64,000 nucleotides of DNA from JBALVT01 sp045110675 (GCA_045110675.1 JBGCGJ010000011.1:62001-126000); one strand, 5' to 3'; positions 8,068 to 17,908 are shown, counted from the stretch's first letter. Numbers and translations: made by a program. The notes: generated by a model not told the origin, from the sequence alone.

Positions 8068-9897
8068 TTAAATGACGCCATCGGTGGTTTTCTCAAGTTG
8101 TTCGCGGGACTGTTCGATGGCTGATTTCGGCAACAACGCTATGAGAGTGGTTCCCGCAGGAATCTCTGGCTGATGCTGATCAGTGAACGCCCGCAGCGAT
8201 TGCTGGTCGTTGATGGTAAACAGTGGAATAGCGTCTTTACCATACTCTTGAATGTACTCTTCCCAACCGAAGGAGTCGGTGAAGCGAGTGCTCTTAATTT
8301 CGGCTCCCTGAGCTACCAAACTGGATAGCTTTTGTAAGGTTAGTGACTCGTCAAACAGACGTGGGACCCGATAGCGATCGTTCACTCGATTTTTTTCAGA
8401 TGTGTCTTTCTCTTCGCTGGTGCGCAGGGAAAAGATTCGATTCACGCCGAACTCATTGCGATACTTCAGACACGACAAGGTATTCAATGCAGGCCTCCGT
8501 GACATGGCTAACAGCCGACCAATGCCAACAAGATCGAGATGTTGATCGGCATGGGCCGAAACGGGATTTCCGTAGTAAGTATCCAGACCCAGCATCCTCG
8601 CGGATTGGGTTTCACTCCAGCTGGTGCCGGTGATTTTTACACGATAACCCTTCTCCTGTAGCGCAATGCCAATTGCCCTTGCGACCGCATTTGCCCCGAC
8701 AATCAAAATCCCTTTCGGCTCCTCTTCCATAACACCCAAAAAACTGGCGAGAGGTTTAGCCGTAAAACTATGTAAAAGCACAGTCACAATAATGACCAAG
8801 AATGTCATCGCGGAGAGTATCTGCCCTTCGACGTAGCCGAAGGCTTCCAGTTTGATCGCAAACAACGAAGCAATGGCAGCGGCAACAATACCTCGGGGTG
8901 CAATCCACCCAATTAACGCCTTTTCTTGCCAACGCAGTTCCGAGCCAATAGTGGCCAACCACACCACGATTTGACGAGCCAACAGAATCACCAGGATAAT
9001 ACCTACAGAGGCCCATCCTGTTGCAAACAAGGTGCCCAGATCAACTCGCGCAGCCAGAGTGATAAACATTACGGAGATGATGAGGGTCGACAAACTCTCC
9101 TTGAAAGTCAGGATATCTTCCATATCGAGACCTTTGGTATTGGCCAGCCACACTCCCATAACCGTGACCGCTAGCAAGCCAGATTCGGCGGCGAAATGAT
9201 TGGCAATGCTGAACACCGCCAGAACAAACGCCAAGGTGACAACATTGTGTAAGTATTCGGGAATCAGGTACCGACGCAGTAAGAAACCCACTGCGAGTGC
9301 TGCGATGGCCCCGCTGACCGCCCCCACTGCCAGTTCCTCCAGCAATATCCACCAGGAGATATCCTGGACTTCTGCGGAAATAAACTTAAAGACCAAAACA
9401 GCGAGCACAGCGCCAATCGGGTCGATAAGAATGCCTTCCCAGCGCAGGATATTGCTCACGATCGGGGTGGGCCTCACCGTGCGAAGTAACGGAATGATGA
9501 CCGTGGGACCAGTGACAACCACCAGGGCCCCAAACAGCAAGCTCAGCATCCAGGGCAGATCTGTAAACGCCCAGGTACCGCCTGCAATCAACAACCAGTT
9601 CAGAACCGCTCCCCAGCTGATGAGGTGGCTCACCACTGCTCCATGGCCGCGAATATCTTTGAATCGAAGCGTCAGCGCACCTTCGAACAAAACTACAGCG
9701 ACGCCAAGAGATATCATGGGGAACAGCAACTCGCCGAAGGCTTCATCCGGGTTCAAGACGCCGGTCACTGGCCCGGCAACAATTCCAATTAGCAGAAGTA
9801 AGAGTATTGATGGAAGCTTGAGCCACCAGGAAATCCACTGGGCTAAAATGCCCAGGACCAGCACCAGGGTAATGAGTGCAATCAGTTCTTCGTGCAT
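8068..9897 (-). CDS. Cation/proton antiporter (CPA1-like) with C-terminal TrkA-N-like domain
   Basis: Inner-membrane monovalent cation/H+ exchanger of 609 residues. The first ~400 residues form about 12 membrane helices with antiporter signatures (VVVTGPTVIIPLLR, WEGILIDPIGAVLA). From about 400 a soluble Rossmann-like domain begins (GILIVGANAVARAIG); its nucleotide-binding loop is GANAVA rather than the classical GxGxxG, so ligand binding may differ. The family handles Na+ or K+ and helps with pH and salt balance. It is preceded on the same strand, 24 bases away, by the GGDEF-EAL gene and may be co-transcribed with it. Ion specificity is not readable. Confidence 0.85.
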   Translation of the reverse strand: MHEELIALITLVLVLGILAQWISWWLKLPSILLLLLIGIVAGPVTGVLNPDEAFGELLFPMISLGVAVVLFEGALTLRFKDIRGHGAVVSHLISWGAVLNWLLIAGGTWAFTDLPWMLSLLFGALVVVTGPTVIIPLLRTVRPTPIVSNILRWEGILIDPIGAVLAVLVFKFISAEVQDISWWILLEELAVGAVSGAIAALAVGFLLRRYLIPEYLHNVVTLAFVLAVFSIANHFAAESGLLAVTVMGVWLANTKGLDMEDILTFKESLSTLIISVMFITLAARVDLGTLFATGWASVGIILVILLARQIVVWLATIGSELRWQEKALIGWIAPRGIVAAAIASLFAIKLEAFGYVEGQILSAMTFLVIIVTVLLHSFTAKPLASFLGVMEEEPKGILIVGANAVARAIGIALQEKGYRVKITGTSWSETQSARMLGLDTYYGNPVSAHADQHLDLVGIGRLLAMSRRPALNTLSCLKYRNEFGVNRIFSLRTSEEKDTSEKNRVNDRYRVPRLFDESLTLQKLSSLVAQGAEIKSTRFTDSFGWEEYIQEYGKDAIPLFTINDQQSLRAFTDQHQPEIPAGTTLIALLPKSAIEQSREQLEKTTDGVI

Positions 9898-9921
9898 ATT
9901 ATTATTTACCCGGTGGGGTGA

Positions 9922-12234
9922 TCAGAGCGTAATCCGCTGTACCTGCTCTGCAAAGTGCCAGGGTACCAACAGTCGTTTCAGTTCCTCAGCGGGTACCGGC
10001 TTGCTGAACATATAGCCTTGCATAACCCGGGCGCCACTTTTCTTGAGAAATTGATACTGGCTTTCACTCTCAACGCCTTCGGCCACCATATTCATGTTCA
10101 TGCTCTCGGCCATGGCGATAATGCCGGTGACCAATTTGGCACTCTCTTCACGTGTGTCGCAGTCCATGACAAAGCTGCGATCAATTTTCAGTTCATCCAG
10201 TGGGAAGTGGCTGAGATAACTCAGGGGGGCGTAGCTGGTACCGAAGTCATCCACGGACAGATACACATCCAGAGCTTTAAGATCTTCAAGCGCTTCAAGC
10301 GTCCCCGCATCATTATCCATTAGGATGCCTTCTGTAAGGCCCAGCTCCAGCATAGAGCCAGGTAACTCGGTTTCCTCCAGGACATCCTTCACGCGATTAA
10401 TGAATTCGGTATTAAACTGGAAGGTCGACACATTGATTGCGATTCTGGGCAGTTTCAGGCCAGCCTGATGAAAGCGTTTCATCTGCTTGCAGGCGGCAAC
10501 CAGAACCCAATCGCCTAATTCTCCAATGAGACCGATTTTTTCAGCCAGATGAACGAACTGAAACGGCGGTACCGGCCCGATTTCGGAGTGTTCCCAGCGC
10601 AGCAGTGCCTCGGCGCCAACCACTGAGCCGCTGACGGTATCGACCTGGGGTTGATAGTGCAGAAGCAGTTCATTTCTCTCTATCGCTTTGCGCAGGTCTG
10701 TTTCAAGCTTTAGATGATCAATACCGGCAGAAACCATGTCCTTATTGAAGAACATAAAATCTTCGCTGGCTGAGGCTTTCGCGTGGTGCATCGCCGTGCC
10801 GGCGGCATTCAATAAGTTCTCCACCGTATCGGCATCACCAGGGGATAAGGCAATTCCGATACTTGGCCTAACGACCAGTTCGTGACCATCGATGATAATA
10901 GGCTCAGCCAGTTTATCGATAACGCGCTGCGCTACTGTGCCAGCGGAAACAACACTATCGAGTTGGTTTAAGACAAGCGTGAACTCATCGCCACCTAATC
11001 GAGAGACATCAATATTGGATTCAGATTCTGCGTAATGCGCCACCATGTCACTCTCACGTAAACAATCCACAAGTCGTAAACCCACTTCGCGCAGCAATGC
11101 ATCTCCAGCACTGTGGCCCAGTGAATCATTCACTCGCTTAAAGTTATCCAGATCGAGAAACAACAGCGCCAGCCGGCTGTCATTACGTTGATTCAGCCGC
11201 AGTAAAAGGCTGAGCTGCTCTGTAAACAATCGTCGATTTGGCAGTGAGGTCAAACCATCGTAGTAAGCCATTTGTCGCAACTGGCTTTTGGTCTCAGTGA
11301 TTTCTTCGGTGGCTTTATCCAGTTCCTCGTTGCGTCGGGATAACTGTGATTCACGCTCATCTACGCGCAAGGCCAGGGCTTCAGGGTCTTGGTTTTCATC
11401 ACGATTATGTAATCCCGCCCTGACGATTACGTCGTTCAGCGCTGACGCAATCGCCTGTACCTCTTCGCCGCCGGAAATTTTCATCGGAGACTTGAGTTCA
11501 CCCGATACAACACCCCTAGCCAGTTCGGCCATTTGGGTCACCGGCGATCCTATGCGTCGACCGAGCAGCACTACCGTGCCGAGCCCTAGCAAAGATAAAA
11601 CTCCACTGGCGAGCGAGATAGAGCTAACCGCTGGCCGAACGCCATCGACTAGCTCATTGCGATCCATATCCAACTGCACATAGCCAATCACAACCTGGTT
11701 GATCCTCCTGCCCGGTTTCGTTAGTGCAGTGACGAAATCCGAAGCTTCAAGACCCTCCTGGGTCGGGTCAAGTGAGGAGAATATAGGCAGCGTCAAGTAG
11801 AGCTGTGCTTCCTGGTTTCGAAGCAAAGACCACAAGACTGAACTGAGCTCTCGCCCCGATTGATCCAAAGTGACTATGCCGGTCTCTGCAGGGGAAAAAT
11901 CTGACCTCAGAGACGCAAATACTGGCAGTTTCTGGGTTCGGGTATTGGTGAGATCTCGACGCGCCAGTTCCTCCCCTTTATTGTCCAGCGCGACCGCGAG
12001 AGACACAGCACGAGACTCCAAAAACACGCCCAGAGCTTGTTTAAGAGCAACCTCGTCGCGCGTATAGGTATTGATAGGAAGGTCAGGACGGCTGGCCACT
12101 TTAGCTTCAAAGTGGGCAACGCTCTGGTTCAGATGGATCTGGTATTCACGATGCGCGGTAAACCCTGTTGCGAGCGCGCTTAGAACAACGGCAACGCATA
12201 CAAACAGAATATTGATTTTGCCCGCAATCGTCAT
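9922..12234 (-). CDS. Membrane GGDEF-EAL protein (c-di-GMP synthesis and breakdown)
   Basis: Inner-membrane c-di-GMP enzyme of 770 residues: N-terminal helix (about 7-27), a periplasmic sensor region (about 30-200), a second helix, a HAMP segment (about 215-275), a coiled coil (about 280-320), GGDEF and EAL domains. The diguanylate cyclase loop is intact (GGDEF 414-418); the phosphodiesterase has EAL at 542-544, DDFGTSY, LKIDRSFV and AEGVES. The RESD that would serve as inhibitory I-site is separated from GGDEF by about 17 residues instead of the usual 5. Start ATG has GGGGAGG upstream. A promoter with perfect TATAAT lies at 12268-12296. Confidence 0.93.
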   Translation of the reverse strand: MTIAGKINILFVCVAVVLSALATGFTAHREYQIHLNQSVAHFEAKVASRPDLPINTYTRDEVALKQALGVFLESRAVSLAVALDNKGEELARRDLTNTRTQKLPVFASLRSDFSPAETGIVTLDQSGRELSSVLWSLLRNQEAQLYLTLPIFSSLDPTQEGLEASDFVTALTKPGRRINQVVIGYVQLDMDRNELVDGVRPAVSSISLASGVLSLLGLGTVVLLGRRIGSPVTQMAELARGVVSGELKSPMKISGGEEVQAIASALNDVIVRAGLHNRDENQDPEALALRVDERESQLSRRNEELDKATEEITETKSQLRQMAYYDGLTSLPNRRLFTEQLSLLLRLNQRNDSRLALLFLDLDNFKRVNDSLGHSAGDALLREVGLRLVDCLRESDMVAHYAESESNIDVSRLGGDEFTLVLNQLDSVVSAGTVAQRVIDKLAEPIIIDGHELVVRPSIGIALSPGDADTVENLLNAAGTAMHHAKASASEDFMFFNKDMVSAGIDHLKLETDLRKAIERNELLLHYQPQVDTVSGSVVGAEALLRWEHSEIGPVPPFQFVHLAEKIGLIGELGDWVLVAACKQMKRFHQAGLKLPRIAINVSTFQFNTEFINRVKDVLEETELPGSMLELGLTEGILMDNDAGTLEALEDLKALDVYLSVDDFGTSYAPLSYLSHFPLDELKIDRSFVMDCDTREESAKLVTGIIAMAESMNMNMVAEGVESESQYQFLKKSGARVMQGYMFSKPVPAEELKRLLVPWHFAEQVQRITL

Positions 12235-12797
12235 ATTGCCGACCTCCCCTTATTGAGTGTTAGCCGGATTATAGGAGGTTGGACCTGCTTAGTCATCGGC
12301 TGAGTTATCGCAATACTATACGGTATCTGGGAGCTAAATTATAACTTTTGTCCTGGATTCAAGTTAGGAATTGTGACGTGGGTAACCCTAAGTCGTCGCA
12401 AGGCCCGTAGCCATCATGAGCCTGTGTAAACTGGCTGGGAATGATGTGTTTACCCGTCAGACAGGTGCACCCAATCTGATTGGCCTCACGCGGCCCAAGC
12501 CCCCGCTTGCCACCGCGGGAAAATAGAGTATTTTAGTATTATGTTAAATAGAGTGGGCTTGCACTATCCAATATCAAAAGAACGATTCGCTTGCCCCTGG
12601 TCCCACCGCCCAATTTCCTGGAGATAGATACCTAGCTGAGCCGAACAGATTCATGACAACCTCTCAGTACATCGTGAAAATTACCCTCCAGGGGACAGTG
12701 CAGGATGCTCTTGATAGCTCCAAGCCGGATGCATGCAACCCGCCTCACTCCTTCTCAGAACTCAGGCAAATTGAGTTTGCACCCGGAGATGATAATG
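12235..12797. other. 563-base intergenic region with no supported gene
   Basis: It holds the promoter and ribosome site of the GGDEF-EAL gene at its left end. Around 12500-12525 a short hairpin CCCGC...GCGGG follows a GC-rich stretch, and AT-rich sequence follows it. I compared it by eye with tmRNA, 6S RNA, 4.5S RNA, RNase P RNA and common riboswitches and recognised none. A 63-codon open frame at 12653-12844 lacks a ribosome site and overlaps the end of the TerC gene; I do not treat it as a gene. An unrecognised small RNA remains possible. Confidence 0.4.
12268..12296 (-). promoter_or_regulatory. Sigma-70-type promoter of the GGDEF-EAL gene
   Basis: On the minus strand ATGACT (-35, four of six matches) is followed after 17 bases by a perfect TATAAT (-10). 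It lies 34 bases upstream of the ATG at 12234, leaving room for a short leader with the strong GGGGAGG ribosome site. Confidence 0.6.
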
Positions 12798-13610
12798 TCA
12801 GGCTGCTTCTGGAGTGTCTGTTGAAGGAGCATTTTTGGCCCTGACAGCGGCAAGCTTGCGCTGATACCCGGACTGAATCACATCTACTAACACCAGAACG
12901 GCGATAGAAAAATAGAAGGTAGACTTGGCCATCGGCTCAACCTGGTACCCAAATAGTTTCAAATGCGCGACGTGACCGCCCTCACCCAGCAACACGATGC
13001 CAACAATGAGCAAAATAAACAGCCCCAAAACTTCGTATTTTCTGTTTTTATGAATAAATTCTGAAACCGTGTCAGCCAACAGTAGCATGGCGAGGCCGGA
13101 TGCGATAATGGCCACCGCTAACACCGGAAATACATCTGTGATCGCCAGCGCCGATAAAATTGAATCGAAGCTAAAGATCAAATTCATAAAAACGATAAGA
13201 CAGATTACCGAGATTGCAGATTTATCCTTGCGACTGCTGACGTCGTTATTAAGATCTTCAATCGACAACATGTGCGAAATTTCTTTCACTGCTGTGTACA
13301 TGATGAATACGCCGCCGAATATAAACACCAATGCCGAGAAGTTAAAGGAACCCTCAACCACATTTTCCCAGGCAATATCGAAAAAGGGCTCGGTCAGCGA
13401 GGAAATCAGTTTTATCATTACGAACAGTAAAACGACCCGCAATGCCACCGCGATCAAAATACCGGCGCGCCGGACCGACGCGCGTTGGGCCTCAGGTGCC
13501 CTTTGGGATTCGATAGAAATGTACAGTAAATTGTCAAAGCCCAAAACGGCCTGAAGGAAAATCAAAACCCCCAGATTGGCGATATTCTCAGCAGTAAATA
13601 ATTCCAGCAT
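12798..13610 (-). CDS. TerC-family integral membrane protein
   Basis: Membrane protein of 270 residues with about seven helices. Acidic residues within helices are typical of TerC: AVLGFDNLLYIS near the N terminus and FSFDSILSALA in the middle. TerC proteins are linked to tellurite resistance or, in several bacteria, to metal (manganese) export and loading of secreted enzymes; the role here is not determined. The gene stands alone, 137 bases after the hydrolase-OsmC gene. I looked in that gap for a manganese-type riboswitch and did not find one. The C-terminal tail (about 250-270) is soluble and charged. Confidence 0.85.
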   Translation of the reverse strand: MLELFTAENIANLGVLIFLQAVLGFDNLLYISIESQRAPEAQRASVRRAGILIAVALRVVLLFVMIKLISSLTEPFFDIAWENVVEGSFNFSALVFIFGGVFIMYTAVKEISHMLSIEDLNNDVSSRKDKSAISVICLIVFMNLIFSFDSILSALAITDVFPVLAVAIIASGLAMLLLADTVSEFIHKNRKYEVLGLFILLIVGIVLLGEGGHVAHLKLFGYQVEPMAKSTFYFSIAVLVLVDVIQSGYQRKLAAVRAKNAPSTDTPEAA

Positions 13611-13747
13611 TGTTTTATTCCAAGGTTTGCAGTATTAAGAAGCGAGTTAATATTATGCGCGAGGATAATTCATTGTTGAACCGCTAGCGTTGCCTGTTAC
13701 TCCTTGTAGAGTGATCGGATAACTTTGGGACTGAACGAACCACCGGG

Positions 13748-14968
13748 TTATCTGGCTTTTGTCTCGACAACAATCTTATTTTCCAAGGTCCTGTGAACTG
13801 GGCACCTGTCAGCGATCTCCATCAAACGCTGTCGCTTATCGTCATCGAGATCACCGAGCAAAGTCACCGTGCGTTTAATGACGTCAACTTGTTTATAATC
13901 TTCGTCACAATGCTCGCAATCCTCCCCGTGACTGCGGCCGTGTTGCAAATCAACCGACACATGTTCCAGCGGCCATTTTTTCCGAGCTGCATACATGCGC
14001 AATGTCATTGCGGTGCAAGCACCCAGCCCGGCCAGCAAATGTTCATAGGGATCTGGCCCACTATTACTGCCACCGAGTGCGGTTGGCTCGTCGGCCAGCC
14101 AGGTATGGGAATCACTATACACATTCTGAGCGAAGACATGGTTGCGCTCTTCTACTCGCACAGCACCTTTGGCGACTGACACAGTTATGTCATTTGCAGC
14201 GTCGGATGCGGTAATATACCTTGCCGCCCAGGTGGCAATCATGGCTGCGACATAATTCGCATCAGTTTGTTTGCTCAGTAGGTGATCCGCAGTATCTAAA
14301 CTGATAAAGCTCTTCGGATGCTTTGCTGCGCGATAGATCTTTTCCGCTTCATTGATAGAGACCACCGTATCCACAGGTGAGTGAAAAACCAGTAGCGCTT
14401 TTCGAAGCTTGCGCACATGATCGATAGACTGGTCGCCAATGTCGTCAATAAACTGCTTCTTGATAATGAATTTTCGGCCTGCCAGATCAACCTCTGCCTC
14501 GCCTTTCTCGCGAATGACCTCCAGGTCACAGCCAAACTGTTTGGCAACGTGTGTGGCATCCGCCGGCGCCCCCACCGTAACCACGGCCTTCAATTCCGGG
14601 ATCGAGTCCGCGGCTTTTAACACCGCCGTACCGCCCAGACTGTGACCGATTATAATGTCCGGCGCAGCCAAATTTTCTCGCAGGTAGTCGGCCGCCGCTA
14701 CAAGATCCTGGACATTGGAGGAAAAGTTGGTGTTGGCAAAATCACCTTCGCTACTACCCAAACCGGTGAAATCGAATCGCAAAACGGCTATCCCAGCGGC
14801 AGCCAGTGCTCTGGAAATACGCGATGCCGCGACAATGTCTTTGCCGCAGGTAAAGCAGTGGGCAAACAGCGCATGCCCGCTTACCTCTCCCTCTGGCAAT
14901 TCGATAAGACCCGCGAGGGAGGAACCATCATGGCCGATAAAGCTAACCTTTTCTCGTCGTGTTTTCAT
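13748..14968 (-). CDS. Alpha/beta hydrolase fused to OsmC-type peroxiredoxin
   Basis: Fusion of 406 residues. The N-terminal part (1-250) is a serine hydrolase with nucleophile Ser110 in GHSLGG, Asp in the HSPVDTVV region and His in DTADHLL. The C-terminal part (about 255-406) is an OsmC/Ohr-type thiol peroxidase with its two cysteines in GLGACTAMT and DRCPVHRTL. OsmC proteins reduce organic hydroperoxides; the hydrolase substrate in these known fusions is not established. It follows the molybdenum hydroxylase subunit genes on the same strand with a 44-base gap, so it may detoxify peroxides formed by that enzyme (inference). Confidence 0.9.
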   Translation of the reverse strand: MKTRREKVSFIGHDGSSLAGLIELPEGEVSGHALFAHCFTCGKDIVAASRISRALAAAGIAVLRFDFTGLGSSEGDFANTNFSSNVQDLVAAADYLRENLAAPDIIIGHSLGGTAVLKAADSIPELKAVVTVGAPADATHVAKQFGCDLEVIREKGEAEVDLAGRKFIIKKQFIDDIGDQSIDHVRKLRKALLVFHSPVDTVVSINEAEKIYRAAKHPKSFISLDTADHLLSKQTDANYVAAMIATWAARYITASDAANDITVSVAKGAVRVEERNHVFAQNVYSDSHTWLADEPTALGGSNSGPDPYEHLLAGLGACTAMTLRMYAARKKWPLEHVSVDLQHGRSHGEDCEHCDEDYKQVDVIKRTVTLLGDLDDDKRQRLMEIADRCPVHRTLENKIVVETKAR

Positions 14969-15012
14969 TGCGAAACCTGCTACTCGATGACAATAGTTGA
15001 GCCTTATTGCCG

Positions 15013-17277
15013 CTACGAGATGTCCATCACCTTGTTCAACGGTAAATCTCTGTAGCGCTGCCCACTTGCGTGGAATACGGCATTGACAATACTGGGTGCG
15101 ATCGCCGGGAAGCCGGGTTCACCAACGCCGCCTGGCGGTTGCGCAGATTCGACAAGATGGACGTGCAGCGGCGGCACCTGATTCATACGAGCGACGGGGT
15201 AGGAGTCGAAGTTACCTTGCTCTACTGCGCCATCCTTCACGGTAATCTCGCTGTAGAGCGCAATCGCAAGTCCCATAATCATAGCGCCCTCCATCTGTGA
15301 TCGTACACGATCCGGGGTAATAACCTTGCCGCAATCAATTACCGTATGCATTTCCAGAACTTCCAGTTTGCTATCAGTGACTCGAACTTTAGTGGCCGCA
15401 GCCGAGTAAGAAGCGAAGCTCGAACAATAGCCGATTCCCCACCCCTCACCCTCGGGTAAGGTGTCAGCAATGGGTGCTTTCTTATGCAGGGTATTAATCA
15501 CCGCCTTCATCCTGGCGGTATCAGGCGTATGCTCACCGGGTTTATGACCGTAATTTTTCCACTCTTCAAAGCCGAGGGCCTTGGGGTCAACTGCCCGGTC
15601 CGAACCGATAAGATTCAACCACATCTGCTGTGTACTGACCTTTGCTTTGTCCGCCAACTCATCCACGAAACAGCTCATTGCAAAGGCATTGTGGATATTT
15701 TGCACGGCTCGAAACCAGCCTATGCGCAGGTGTGTCGGCACCTCGGTCTTTTCAACGCTCAGGTTGCTAACATCAAAGGGCAAATCGCCAAAACTTTGCG
15801 AGTGCGCCAGTGGTGCTGGTGTTTTGGTAGTGTGATCAAACAAGGCAGATATGGCGGGATGAGCCACACGTGAAATAAAATTGTCGGCGCTCTGGCCGTC
15901 TTCGCTCAACTCTGCTTTGTAGTAGTTAGCCGACATAGAATGATAGAAGCCGTGTTTGGTATCGTCTTCCCGACTCCATATGACTTTCACGGGTTTGCCG
16001 CTTGCCTTGGCGAGCTCCACCGCCTCCAAGGTATAATCGTTCTTGCTCTTACGACCAAATGCACCACCCATGAAGGTATTGTGAAGCACAACTTTGTTCG
16101 CATCTTTTTTTGGATCATAGCCCAGCTCCGTTAATGCCAGACTCTTGCCCCACTGTGGTGATTGAGTGCCGGTCCAAATGGTACAGATACCTTCCTCAAT
16201 AAACGCAGTCGCTGCTGGAGTCTCCATAGGCGAATGGTTGTGATAGGGAATAGAGTAAGTGGCCTCCAGTGTGCGTGCAGTATCATATTGGTGCGCGTAA
16301 ACATTACCTTGAGAGCGGATAGGCTCGCCCTTTGCCTTTGCCTTATCAATTAGAAATTGTTTATAGCTATCTGTGTTATGAATAGCATTGGGGCCTAACT
16401 CCCATTCAATCTCAAGTTTTTTACGACCCTCGATAGCGGCCCAGGTATTGGTTGCCAGTACTGCCACACCTGACAGCGGATTGACCGAAACCGGGAAATC
16501 ACGATCTTTCAGTTTAATGACATCGACCACGCCAGCCACTTTTTTAGCCGCAGCACCGTCGAAGGATTTGACTCGACCACCGACTGTCGGCGGTCGCTGA
16601 ATAGTTGCGATAAGCATGCCGGGGATTTGCACATCCTGTGCGTATTGTAGGTCTCCCCTCACCAATTGCTCATGACTTTGCAGTTTGACATCCGTGCCGG
16701 TTAGCGTCAGCTCGTCATCGCCGCGTAGAGTTAGCGTATCGGGATCGGGCATTTCCAAGCGCGCGGCCTCGCTTGCGAGTTCGGCAAAGCTTAGCTTTTT
16801 ACCAGACGACAAATGCACAACCGCATGGTCCTGAGCGCGTACCTCCGTCTTGTCTACCTGCCACTGCCTGGACGCTGCCTGCTCCAACAGGTCGCGCGCA
16901 ACAGCACCCATTTTGCGGATAAAATCGTAGTGGATTCGGATAGAGGCCGAACCACCGGTGCTTTGATTGCCATATTTAGGATCGGCGCCGCCCAAAACTG
17001 CCGAGACACGATCCCAACTGGCGCCCATTTCATCTGCGATAATTTGTGGCACACTGGTGACAATGCCCTGGCCCATTTCACCGCGCTGGCAAACAATCGT
17101 TGTCGCCCCATCATTCGCAATACTGACAAAATGGCCGAGCTCATCCGAGCCCGATTGCACGTCGGTCCCGGCATCAGCGAGAACCGCAGCGGACAAACCA
17201 CCGCCTAACACAAAACTGCCACCGGCGAGACCAGTCAGCTTTATGAACTCACGTCGATCAAGTATTTGAATACTCAC
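15013..17277 (-). CDS. Molybdopterin-binding subunit of xanthine-dehydrogenase-family hydroxylase (IorB-like)
   Basis: Large catalytic subunit of 754 residues, closest in look to the beta subunit of isoquinoline 1-oxidoreductase and aldehyde oxidases of that group. The N terminus has a twin-arginine signal (DRREFIKLTG followed by a hydrophobic GLAGGSFVLGGGL), so the folded complex should be exported to the periplasm. Molybdenum-site features include FMGGAFGRK and the C-terminal GGVGEPGFP with the conserved active-site glutamate. Its iron-sulfur partner is encoded 2 bases upstream. The substrate is unknown: family members oxidise N-heterocycles or aldehydes. No FAD subunit or XdhC maturation gene is nearby. 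Confidence 0.9.
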   Translation of the reverse strand: MSIQILDRREFIKLTGLAGGSFVLGGGLSAAVLADAGTDVQSGSDELGHFVSIANDGATTIVCQRGEMGQGIVTSVPQIIADEMGASWDRVSAVLGGADPKYGNQSTGGSASIRIHYDFIRKMGAVARDLLEQAASRQWQVDKTEVRAQDHAVVHLSSGKKLSFAELASEAARLEMPDPDTLTLRGDDELTLTGTDVKLQSHEQLVRGDLQYAQDVQIPGMLIATIQRPPTVGGRVKSFDGAAAKKVAGVVDVIKLKDRDFPVSVNPLSGVAVLATNTWAAIEGRKKLEIEWELGPNAIHNTDSYKQFLIDKAKAKGEPIRSQGNVYAHQYDTARTLEATYSIPYHNHSPMETPAATAFIEEGICTIWTGTQSPQWGKSLALTELGYDPKKDANKVVLHNTFMGGAFGRKSKNDYTLEAVELAKASGKPVKVIWSREDDTKHGFYHSMSANYYKAELSEDGQSADNFISRVAHPAISALFDHTTKTPAPLAHSQSFGDLPFDVSNLSVEKTEVPTHLRIGWFRAVQNIHNAFAMSCFVDELADKAKVSTQQMWLNLIGSDRAVDPKALGFEEWKNYGHKPGEHTPDTARMKAVINTLHKKAPIADTLPEGEGWGIGYCSSFASYSAAATKVRVTDSKLEVLEMHTVIDCGKVITPDRVRSQMEGAMIMGLAIALYSEITVKDGAVEQGNFDSYPVARMNQVPPLHVHLVESAQPPGGVGEPGFPAIAPSIVNAVFHASGQRYRDLPLNKVMDIS

Positions 17278-17279
17278 GA

Positions 17280-17747
17280 TTAAGATTCCTCGCGGATAGA
17301 GTGAGCAGCCTGCTTAATGGCCGCTTTGATACGTGGATAGGTTCCGCAACGGCAAATATTGCCTTGCATACTTTGCTCAATTTCTTCGTCGCTTGGATCG
17401 GTGTTGTTTTCGAGTAACGCCACCGCGCTCATCATCTGGCCGCCTTGGCAATATCCGCACTGCGCAACCTTATGATCAATCCATGCCTGCTGTATAGGAT
17501 GCAGTTCATTTTGGTCAACTGCCAGACCTTCGAGAGTAGTCAACTGTTTATTTTCCGCCACCGATATGGGAATGATGCATGAGCGTATCGGCGTGCCATC
17601 CATATGCATCGTGCACGCCCCACATTGGCCAGCACCACAACCAAATTTGGTGGCGGTGAGGCCCATCAGGTCACGAAGCACATACAGAATCGGCATATTA
17701 GGATCAACATCAAGATCGTGTTGTTCATTGTTGATTGTCAGTTTCAT
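17280..17747 (-). CDS. [2Fe-2S] subunit of molybdenum hydroxylase (IorA-like)
   Basis: Small electron-transfer subunit of 155 residues with two [2Fe-2S] clusters. The plant-type cluster is in CGAGQCGACTMHMDG; the second cluster domain has CGYCQGGQMM and GNICRCGTYPRIK. It lacks its own signal and probably travels with the Tat-tagged large subunit encoded 2 bases downstream. Start ATG at 17747 has GAAGGA about 10 bases upstream. Lack of an FAD subunit means electrons probably leave through an external acceptor such as a cytochrome c encoded elsewhere. Confidence 0.93.
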   Translation of the reverse strand: MKLTINNEQHDLDVDPNMPILYVLRDLMGLTATKFGCGAGQCGACTMHMDGTPIRSCIIPISVAENKQLTTLEGLAVDQNELHPIQQAWIDHKVAQCGYCQGGQMMSAVALLENNTDPSDEEIEQSMQGNICRCGTYPRIKAAIKQAAHSIREES

Positions 17748-17908
17748 CGGGAATGGTCCTTCGCTGTTGTACTGATGACTTTTTGCAGATGCACTCTACT
17801 GGCTTGTTGAATGACTAGACTGAAATTTCGGGAGCTACCGCGTTGATCCAACTAGACTACAGTAATCCTCCCCTCAAGCTCAAGTAAACGCCCTGGCCTG
17901 ATCAAAAA

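Noticed and set aside
9200..10015. 271-codon plus-strand frame
   Set aside because: It lies antisense to the antiporter and GGDEF-EAL genes, is rich in Ser/Thr/Arg in a low-complexity way and has no domain.
12653..12844. 63-codon plus-strand frame before TerC
   Set aside because: No ribosome site, no recognisable family, and its end runs antisense over the TerC C terminus.
13611..13747. Possible manganese (yybP-ykoY) riboswitch upstream of TerC
   Set aside because: I looked for the conserved loops because TerC genes often have one, but did not find them.
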